A stretch of 35,200 nucleotides of DNA from Actinomycetota bacterium. Its GTDB lineage: Bacteria > Actinomycetota > Humimicrobiia > Humimicrobiales > Humimicrobiaceae. A program made the position numbers and the translations under genes. The stretch spans positions 1 to 35,200 of the forward strand of contig JAMDEN010000062.1 in assembly GCA_023487035.1 (NCBI GenBank), written 5' to 3'. Numbering within the stretch: the stretch's first letter is position 1; each line of letters begins with the position of its first letter. A model generated the notes under the pieces. That model was not told the origin of the DNA. It ran no database searches and saw nothing but the letters and a program-made list of their open reading frames with translations. Shown one piece after another: positions 1-9,220 of the stretch.

Positions 1-1
1 T

Positions 2-103
2 ATCAGGTTCCCAATTTTTTTTAATAAAATAATTCCTTTTTTTAATAGTGACAAGATAAATGTCAGTGGCGAAAGCACAATGCAAATTGAAGAAAAAGAA
101 TAA
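2..103 (+). CDS. C-terminal fragment of a CDS, possibly TadE/TadG-like pilus assembly protein (5' truncated by window edge)
   Basis: Open frame from base 2 reads IRFPIFFNKIIPFFNSDKINVSGESTMQIEEKE*. The ending resembles the C-terminus of the TadE-like ORF at 2533..2982 (FFLKFIGIENINVHSQAQGRLKRIK). Confidence 0.4.
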   Translation: MRFPIFFNKIIPFFNSDKINVSGESTMQIEEKE

Positions 104-388
104 TTTATACAGGAATTTAAATTAGAATAAGATTTAGCATAAGAAATTTTATTACAATTAGTATAGGCAATATGAACAGATAGAATTAGATAGATATAGT
201 AAGGAAACAGTATATGAAATTTTTTTACAGATATAAAATTAGATGTGGTGTCTATTAACTAATATAAAATAAATCATCAGGTTAAAATAAAAGGTCAATA
301 AATAAAAGTTTTTAATATTAATTACTAATTATTAATATTAAAAATAAATATTATATTTAATAACTTAATGAAATTTAAGGGAATAATT

Positions 389-1120
389 ATGAAAATAATA
401 AAGATTATTTTATTTATTATTCTTTTTGTTATTATAACTGCTTCCTTAGCTTATGTTTTTATAAGATATCAGGAAGAAAGAAAGCTAACTGAGGCAGACA
501 GCAAAGATGCTGCTATAGCAAAAGAATTATTTAGCAGAGTGAAAGATTTAAAGGATATTAATGAACCTGTAGGAATCTGGGATGAAAATGGGAATTTTCT
601 TGATGTAACTGATGCTACAGTCATTGATGATAATGGGAATATTACTAAAGTTACTAAATACGAAACTTTTAAAGATAAATATGGAAATGATGTTCAAGTT
701 AAATTAAAGAAACAAATTGAAAAAACAAAAGACGGAAAAACCATTGAAAGCTGGGGTTTTGATAGGCCATACAGAATGCTTACCAGATATTATTCAGGAG
801 AAATTAAGGAAATCAGAGAAAATTACATAGTTTTTCTGGTCGAATCAGAAAGTGACTTTGAGGAATTTGAGATGCACCATCACTATTTAAAAGATGTTAA
901 GGATTATGAAAAAGTATTTGATTTTAATAATTATGATTTAAAAAATGATAAGGGATTTATGATACCTCCAGACAGTATTCAAATTGGTTTTAGAGAAATG
1001 GTTACAATTAATGACTTCAAAAAATATTTAAACAAGAAAATAAGTGTTCAGGAAAGCATAACTACTCTTTATAAAAATAGTCCGGAGTCTACTACGATAG
1101 CTTTTAAAGAATATTATTAA
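389..1120 (+). CDS. Hypothetical protein with N-terminal membrane anchor
   Basis: ORF track starts at 368, but AAGGGA upstream of the ATG at 389 gives a better RBS. N-terminal hydrophobic helix (IIKIILFIILFVIITASLAYVFI) followed by a soluble domain. Confidence 0.7.
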   Translation: MKIIKIILFIILFVIITASLAYVFIRYQEERKLTEADSKDAAIAKELFSRVKDLKDINEPVGIWDENGNFLDVTDATVIDDNGNITKVTKYETFKDKYGNDVQVKLKKQIEKTKDGKTIESWGFDRPYRMLTRYYSGEIKEIRENYIVFLVESESDFEEFEMHHHYLKDVKDYEKVFDFNNYDLKNDKGFMIPPDSIQIGFREMVTINDFKKYLNKKISVQESITTLYKNSPESTTIAFKEYY

Positions 1121-1147
1121 AAATAAATGAAAATTTTAATATAAAGT

Positions 1148-2509
1148 ATGTTCAGAAAAAATATAAAAAACCTAACATTCTTAGCTATTTTTATATTTCT
1201 TTTAATTGAGTTAATTTTTATAAACAGTATTTTTGCTGAAGAAGAAAAAATATGGATTGATACTTCACACTGGGAAATTCAAACAACTTTTGTTTCGGAT
1301 GGTTACTGGAAAACAAATGAAAATAAAAGATGGGTAGATACTTCCTATAAAGTAAATCAGGGTTACTGGTCTAATGACAGTTATCAGGTTTGGGCAGATA
1401 CATCTCATTGGGTTAACAGTGGATATTGGGTACCTGAAAATTATAATGTCTGGATTAATAGTGGTTATAATAAAGTAATTAATTATAATGTATGGGTTAA
1501 TAGCGGATATACTACATATAAATGGGTAAATTCAGGTTACTGGAGTACTTATTCTTATAATGTTTGGGTTTCAAGTGGTTATATAGCTAAAGTAGAGTAT
1601 GGTTATTGGGAAATTGTAGAAGAATATGGATGGAGTATTAACAGACTTTATCCAGTAATAGGTTCTGCTGGTCATGCACAATGGAGAACAAAGATTTATT
1701 ATTATTGGGTCGATACCTCCCATTATGAAACAAGATATGCAATCAGATGGGTGGATACATCTCATTGGGAAAGCCAATACGTCGATACTTCTCACTGGGA
1801 GCAAAGGCAAAGTACTGTTTGGGTTGATACATCACATTGGGAAACAAGACAACGTTTGGTATGGAAAGATATAAGTTATTATGTAACTGAAGGACATTGG
1901 GAAACCAGAACAGGAAGACACTGGGTTGATACTTCTTATATAGTTAATCAGGGATATTGGGAGAACTATACAACATACAGCTGGGTTGATACGTCTCATT
2001 ATGAAACAAAAAAAGTTTGGGTAACTTCGGGTTATTTCGCCACTCCAATGCATGGTCAAATTATTGTTGAAAAACAACCAGAATATGTATTTACAAAATG
2101 GCACAAGGATGCAAACGGAAATGAAGCTTCAATGTCATTAAAAATTACATGGAAGGTTGATAACAATAATGTTAATTCAGAAGCAGAAAAAAGAAAAATA
2201 AATAAGGTTTATATTTATGAAGATGTAGTCAGATATAATGATAAAGGGATAGAAAAAATAATATTGTTTGATGGTAATGTTTTAAGCGCTGAAGAAGGTA
2301 GCATTGATGCCAGCTGTAAATTTGAACACGCTGGTAATGAAGAAAGTATCTTGCACGTATATGTTTATGCAGAAAGCGGAGAAGCTGGTCATATCTCATT
2401 TGCAAATCCAATAAACGGATTCCGCTCAATAAATATAAGTCCAGATAATTCAAATTTAAATCCGGATTTATGGCTTGGTGGTATTACTTATGAAATTTTT
2501 GAATTTTAA
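1148..2509 (+). CDS. Secreted Trp/Tyr-rich repeat protein of unknown function
   Basis: 453-aa ORF with signal peptide, about 10 copies of W-[VIA]-D-T-S-[HY]-[WY] and about 11 copies of [NSTQ]-[SQ]-G-Y-[WNTIF]-like motifs, then a non-repetitive C-terminal domain. Confidence 0.85.
   Translation: MFRKNIKNLTFLAIFIFLLIELIFINSIFAEEEKIWIDTSHWEIQTTFVSDGYWKTNENKRWVDTSYKVNQGYWSNDSYQVWADTSHWVNSGYWVPENYNVWINSGYNKVINYNVWVNSGYTTYKWVNSGYWSTYSYNVWVSSGYIAKVEYGYWEIVEEYGWSINRLYPVIGSAGHAQWRTKIYYYWVDTSHYETRYAIRWVDTSHWESQYVDTSHWEQRQSTVWVDTSHWETRQRLVWKDISYYVTEGHWETRTGRHWVDTSYIVNQGYWENYTTYSWVDTSHYETKKVWVTSGYFATPMHGQIIVEKQPEYVFTKWHKDANGNEASMSLKITWKVDNNNVNSEAEKRKINKVYIYEDVVRYNDKGIEKIILFDGNVLSAEEGSIDASCKFEHAGNEESILHVYVYAESGEAGHISFANPINGFRSINISPDNSNLNPDLWLGGITYEIFEF
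1253..2038 (+). repeat. Degenerate coding repeats (WVDTSHW and VWVNSGYW motifs)
   Basis: Repeated tgggtwgatacntcncaytgg-like and gttaatagtggttaytgg-like units read directly in the DNA and translation. Confidence 0.9.
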
Positions 2510-2532
2510 TCAAAACTCATCTTAAGATTTAA

Positions 2533-2982
2533 ATGAACATTTTTTATAAATTAAAAAATGAGAAAGCTGCATCTTTAATATTAATGGCGATATTAATGCC
2601 TGTTTTTATAATGCTTATTGCTTTTGTTATAGATATTGGTGGTTCAATAATGCTAAAAGAAGAGCTGTATAAAGCATGCCTGATATCAGCTGAAGAAGCA
2701 TCAAAAATTATTGATTTAGATAAAGCTCAAATGGAAGGTTTAAATAATTTAGGTTCTTCTTTTGAAGATATAATAAATGATTATTTTAAAAAAAATTTCA
2801 AACCGATGAAAAATTCAGGTTTAAATAATTTAAACTATAAAGTTGTAGATAGTATGGAAAATCCAAAATATATTTTAGTAACCGGGGAAGCAAATTATAA
2901 AACATTTTTTTTAAAATTTATCGGCATTGAAAATATTAATGTTCATTCTCAAGCTCAAGGCAGATTAAAAAGGATAAAATAA
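2533..2982 (+). CDS. TadE/TadG-like (Flp pilus-assembly) protein
   Basis: N-terminal NEKAASLILMAILMPVFIMLIAFVIDIGG resembles the TadE/G transmembrane segment of Flp/Tad systems. Confidence 0.6.
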   Translation: MNIFYKLKNEKAASLILMAILMPVFIMLIAFVIDIGGSIMLKEELYKACLISAEEASKIIDLDKAQMEGLNNLGSSFEDIINDYFKKNFKPMKNSGLNNLNYKVVDSMENPKYILVTGEANYKTFFLKFIGIENINVHSQAQGRLKRIK

Positions 2983-3262
2983 TTTCATTTATCAAGAAAT
3001 ATTATATCCTAATCATCTTACTTCTATTTGTAATCTTAATTTAATTATTTAACATAAATTTAACGTCTCCTTAATATTGTCTTAATAAATTTAAAATATA
3101 ATTCCTCGTATAAAAATTAAAATCTAAATTGTTTGATTTTAATATCAAATTTTTAAATATTTTTAAATATGAGGGTTAAGAGTTTTGATACCAGCATAAT
3201 CAGATATTAGTAATTTTAAGTTTTTTAAAATAAATATTTTTAACAAATAAAGGAGACTGCAA

Positions 3263-5181
<1,919 letters not shown>

Positions 5182-5290
5182 TATGGCTAGTAAAATAAAT
5201 TATTTTTAATAATTAATTCCGTTATTTTTATATAATTTTTATATAATAATTTAATAATATTATTCAAAATTAAAATTGAAAGGAATTAAA

Positions 5291-5524
5291 ATGTCATGTT
5301 ATTTTAGACACATGAATGATGTTTTTGAAGAATTGGGTATTGAAATTAACAAAGATAATAAAAAAGAAGTTGATAAAGCCATACATAAACTGGTAAATGT
5401 CGAGTATAAAAATTGTCCTGATACATGGAAAAAGGTAAAGGAAATCATAAATGGCGATGGCGAGGATAACAGTAAAAAAAAGGATTTTATTGACAGATTA
5501 AAAAAAGAATTACAAAAAGTTTAA
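5291..5524 (+). CDS. Small conserved-looking hypothetical protein
   Basis: MSCYFRHMNDVFEELGIEINKDNKKEVDKAIHKLVNVEYKNCPDTWKKVKEII. AAAGGA RBS supports a start at 5291 rather than 5276. Confidence 0.75.
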   Translation: MSCYFRHMNDVFEELGIEINKDNKKEVDKAIHKLVNVEYKNCPDTWKKVKEIINGDGEDNSKKKDFIDRLKKELQKV

Positions 5525-5702
5525 AGTAAAAGGTTATATTTTTAAAAAAATTGCTAAATAACTAACAATAAAAAATTTTTTTAAATAATCTGATCTATTT
5601 TATAAAAATATTATTAATTTGATTTTTTATTTAAATTGCCTGATACATACTGATTGCCTAATACATATTGATTAATAAGTTAATTATTCTTCAAATTAAC
5701 GT

Positions 5703-5731
5703 TTGATAATTTTTAAAATTACCTTTATAAT
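5703..5731 (+). promoter_or_regulatory. Candidate sigma70-type promoter of the UroD-family gene
   Basis: TTGATA (5703-5708), 17-nt spacer, TATAAT (5726-5731), followed by an RBS and ATG at 5779. Confidence 0.6.
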
Positions 5732-5747
5732 TTTGTTAAAATTATAA

Positions 5748-5759
5748 AAAAACGTTTTT
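5748..5759. promoter_or_regulatory. CG-centred palindrome AAAAACGTTTTT, candidate operator
   Basis: Perfect 12-bp palindrome between the predicted transcription start and the RBS; the same 14-mer AAAAAAACGTTTTT recurs upstream of the ABC ATPase at 17420. Confidence 0.5.
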
Positions 5760-5778
5760 CTTAAGAGGAGTCTTAATT

Positions 5779-6966
5779 ATGAATTCAAGAGAAAAATTTC
5801 TTTCTGTCATGAGAATGCAAGATGGCGATTATAGTGGAGTTGAGATACCAAAAGTTGAATTTGGTTACTGGGCCGGGACTGTAAGAAGGTGGTTTAAGGA
5901 GGGTTTACCAAAAGTAGCTCCTGTGCCTGATAATATATCTGATGGCATTGCGATAATGGCTAATAAGAACATATATGGAGAAATGGAAAAAGCAGGAGAT
6001 GTAAATGTCCAGCCTGTATTTAATCTTGATCAGCATTTAACGAAATTTCCTGTTGATTATAGCCCTATGTTTAAGAAAGAAATTATAAGTAAAGATGATG
6101 AAAATATTATATACAAGGATGAATATGGAGTAACAAATAAAACTTCTGTTAATATGACTTCTCTTCCGATGGAACTTGACAATCCTGTCAAGGACTGGAA
6201 AAGCTGGCTTGAATATAAACAGTATTACAGTCTGGATACCATTCCCAAAAGACTTCCTCCTGACTGGGATAATATTGTTGCAAAGCTAAAAAACAGGGAT
6301 TTTCCAATAAGACTTGGTGGTACAAATGGCGGATTTCTTGGATTTCCAAGACAAATTATGGGAATAACAAGGTATATGATGGCTTTAATTGATGATCCGA
6401 AACTTATACATGATATAAATTCAACTTTTTGTGATTTTTTAATTGCTTATTATGGAAAAATTTGCCAGGATGTTGAAATTGACTGTATCCTTATTTGGGA
6501 AGATATGGCATATAAATCAGGTTCATTAATATCTCCTGCACATTATAGAGAATTTTTAACCCCTTATTATAAAAAAATGGTTAATTTTGCCAAAGAAGTT
6601 GGGGTAGATATCATAATTACAGACAGTGATGGCTATGTAGAGGATTTAATTCCCTTAATTGTTGAGACTGGTGTAACTGGAATGTATCCGTTTGAAAGAG
6701 CTGCAGGTAATGACCTGTTAAGGATAAGAAAAGCTTTTCCAGATTTTCAGATAATGGGTGGTTTTGATAAGAGAACGATGTTTAATGAAGGTGGTAAAGC
6801 TGCAATAGATAAAGAGCTTGAAATGGTTAAGGAAATGCTTAAAAAAGGAAGATATATCCCTCATACTGATCATTTTGTCTCCCAGGATTGTACTTTTGAA
6901 AACTTCACTTATTATAGAAACAAATTAAATGAATTAATTGATGAATTCAGTAGTAATCATAAATAA
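5779..6966 (+). CDS. Uroporphyrinogen decarboxylase (URO-D) family protein
   Basis: URO-D-like barrel signatures: LGGTNGGFLGFPRQIMG, CILIWEDMAYKSGSLISPAHYREFLTPYYKKM, GGFDKRTM, GRYIPHTDHFV. The fold family is clear; the substrate is not. Confidence 0.85.
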   Translation: MNSREKFLSVMRMQDGDYSGVEIPKVEFGYWAGTVRRWFKEGLPKVAPVPDNISDGIAIMANKNIYGEMEKAGDVNVQPVFNLDQHLTKFPVDYSPMFKKEIISKDDENIIYKDEYGVTNKTSVNMTSLPMELDNPVKDWKSWLEYKQYYSLDTIPKRLPPDWDNIVAKLKNRDFPIRLGGTNGGFLGFPRQIMGITRYMMALIDDPKLIHDINSTFCDFLIAYYGKICQDVEIDCILIWEDMAYKSGSLISPAHYREFLTPYYKKMVNFAKEVGVDIIITDSDGYVEDLIPLIVETGVTGMYPFERAAGNDLLRIRKAFPDFQIMGGFDKRTMFNEGGKAAIDKELEMVKEMLKKGRYIPHTDHFVSQDCTFENFTYYRNKLNELIDEFSSNHK

Positions 6967-6981
6967 TATATTGTGATATTG

Positions 6982-7010
6982 TGATATTTTGAGATAATAT
7001 CATTTTTTTT
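6982..7010 (+). terminator. Candidate weak intrinsic terminator
   Basis: TGATATT-ttgagat-AATATCA followed by T8, 15 nt after the stop of the URO-D-family gene. The stem is AT-only, so weak. Confidence 0.45.
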
Positions 7011-7559
7011 ATAATTTTTTTTTATCTATTTTATTGGCTTATTCTTCTTTGAGCAAAGGCACATGTATTCCATATATAATTTATTAGAGTTGGATAATAT
7101 ATTATTTGCCAATAACAAGACGAATAAATAGTTTCTCTCTGTTTGTTTAATTTATATATGTTTTATTAACTAGTTCCTGTTGAATGATTCAATCTTTAGT
7201 GAATTATTTATCTAAATTAAGCTTAAAATTTTGTCAATTTAGACTTTTCAGTTGATTATTTAGCAAAAACTAATTTGTCTCACCAAAATTTATTTTTCAT
7301 GCCATCATGTCAAATTATACGTCCCTTTGACATATTTCCCCTTGGCAAATTTTTATTAGTTCAATAAAATAATAAAAAATTCAAAAAAATTCAAATTTAA
7401 GTTTATTTTTTATTAAATTTTAATTATAATATTTTTTAAAGCTAATAATTTTCATATTTAATTTATTAATTATTTGTTAAATTGAAATTTATCAATAAAA
7501 AATTTTACTAAATTTATTTATACTGAATATAAACTTTAAAATTATCGAAGGGAGCTTTA

Positions 7560-8921
7560 ATGGATTCAATAATAAAAAAGATTTTAGAATTTAAAAAGGA
7601 AGATATTCCTTCTTATGAACCTTACCTTATGCTTGGTGGCGGAACTCCTGGCGTAAATCTTGTTAGAGGTGAAAATATTTATGTTTTTGACATAGATGGC
7701 AAAAAATATCTTGATGCTACAAGCCAGTCATGGGCGCTTCATCTTGGTTATGCTCATCCTGAAATAAACCAGGCTATAAAGGAACAAATTGATTATTCAA
7801 GTCATTTCCATACTGGTTTTTATACTATTCCAAGATATCTACTCGCAAAAAAACTTGCTGAAATTTTTCCGGAAAAAATGAATAGAGTTCTCTTTACTAT
7901 AGGTGGTGGAGTGTCCATAGAAGCAGCACTTAAGGTAGCCATAATTAACAGGCCTAAAGCTCATAATTTTATTTCATTATATGGTGGTTATCATGGAACA
8001 TCATTTATGACAACTGGAGCATCACATACAGGGACTATGGCAAGCGGAAAATACCATGGAGGTGCTACTCTTGCTCATTTTTCACAAAATTTCATAAGAG
8101 TTCCTGCCCCATATTATTACAGACCTTATTTTGAAGTAACAAACAAAGATGACAAGGATGAAGTTGACAGAAGATGTCTTGAAGCTTTAGAAATGCAGAT
8201 AAAATATGGTTCAACTGGACCAGTTTGCGCTCTTTTAATGGAACCACTTCAGGCAAGCGGCGGACAGATAATATTTTCAAAAAATTATCTTCAAGGAGTA
8301 AGAGATATCTGCAATAAGCACAATATCATTCTTATCTGGGATTGTATACAAACTGCATTTGGCAGAATGGGAACATGGAGTGCTGCAGAGTATTATGGAG
8401 TTACTCCAGACATAATGGTTCTTGGTAAATCAATGGGGGCAGGTTATCCAATTAATGCAATAGTAATTAGTGATGATCTTGAAGGCGTTAAAATGGATGG
8501 AATAGACCTTCATACTTTTGGCAATAACCAGGTTAGCCAGGTAGCATCACTTAAAATGATTGAAATAATAGAAAGAGATAATATTCTTGAAAATGTAAGA
8601 AATGTTGGTGCATTTATTAGAGATGGCTTACTTGAAATGCAAAAAAAATCAGATCATATTGGAGATGTAAGGGCTGCAGGTTTTCATATAGGTATTGAAT
8701 TTGTTAAGGACAGGGAAACCAGAGAGCCTGATTATAAAGGTTGCGCTGTAATGAGAGATACTGGTTTTAACAACGGCATTATCTTTGGTGTTGGTGGAAC
8801 AGGACAAGGTAAAGCTGTGCTTAAAATAAAACCTCCATTAATTACGACAAAAGAGCAGGGTTCCGAGATACTGGAAAAATTCAGAAAAACAATCAAAGAT
8901 GTTTATGGGGAGAATTTATAA
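7560..8921 (+). CDS. Class III (PLP-dependent) aminotransferase, aspartate aminotransferase family
   Basis: LDATSQSWALHLGYAHPEINQAIKEQ, YGGYHGTSFMTTGAS, LLMEPLQASGGQ, IWDCIQTAFGRMG, LGKSMGAGYPINAIV. Confidence 0.92.
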   Translation: MDSIIKKILEFKKEDIPSYEPYLMLGGGTPGVNLVRGENIYVFDIDGKKYLDATSQSWALHLGYAHPEINQAIKEQIDYSSHFHTGFYTIPRYLLAKKLAEIFPEKMNRVLFTIGGGVSIEAALKVAIINRPKAHNFISLYGGYHGTSFMTTGASHTGTMASGKYHGGATLAHFSQNFIRVPAPYYYRPYFEVTNKDDKDEVDRRCLEALEMQIKYGSTGPVCALLMEPLQASGGQIIFSKNYLQGVRDICNKHNIILIWDCIQTAFGRMGTWSAAEYYGVTPDIMVLGKSMGAGYPINAIVISDDLEGVKMDGIDLHTFGNNQVSQVASLKMIEIIERDNILENVRNVGAFIRDGLLEMQKKSDHIGDVRAAGFHIGIEFVKDRETREPDYKGCAVMRDTGFNNGIIFGVGGTGQGKAVLKIKPPLITTKEQGSEILEKFRKTIKDVYGENL

Positions 8922-9220
8922 AAGATTATGAAAGACTTGCAAATAAACTTCTTGAGCATTCTGATTTTATTGATAAAAACCTTCAAAACCATAATTTTGC
9001 TGATAACATGCTTTTAATTAGAGAAATCATATTTGTGAAACAAAATTTACAGAAGCAATAATTATAAACTACATCTTAATTAAATAGTTATTTTATTAAT
9101 ACTATTAATACAGGTATCAGGAGAGAGAGACACATCTAATAACTGATAAGAGAAAGATAAAAGCAAAAATAAAATATGATATAATTATAAAAATAAATAA
9201 ACTAATATTAAAAATTTAGT

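Noticed and set aside
1253-2038. Repeat array considered as CRISPR or other non-coding tandem array
   Set aside because: Repeats are in frame, degenerate at third codon positions and within a continuous ORF with signal peptide; no spacers of constant length.
1571-2104. Antisense ORFs 1571..1810(-) and 1832..2104(-) and the +2-frame ORF 1674..1874
   Set aside because: They mirror the repetitive codons of the W-repeat gene; repeated codons without stops on the other strand explain them.
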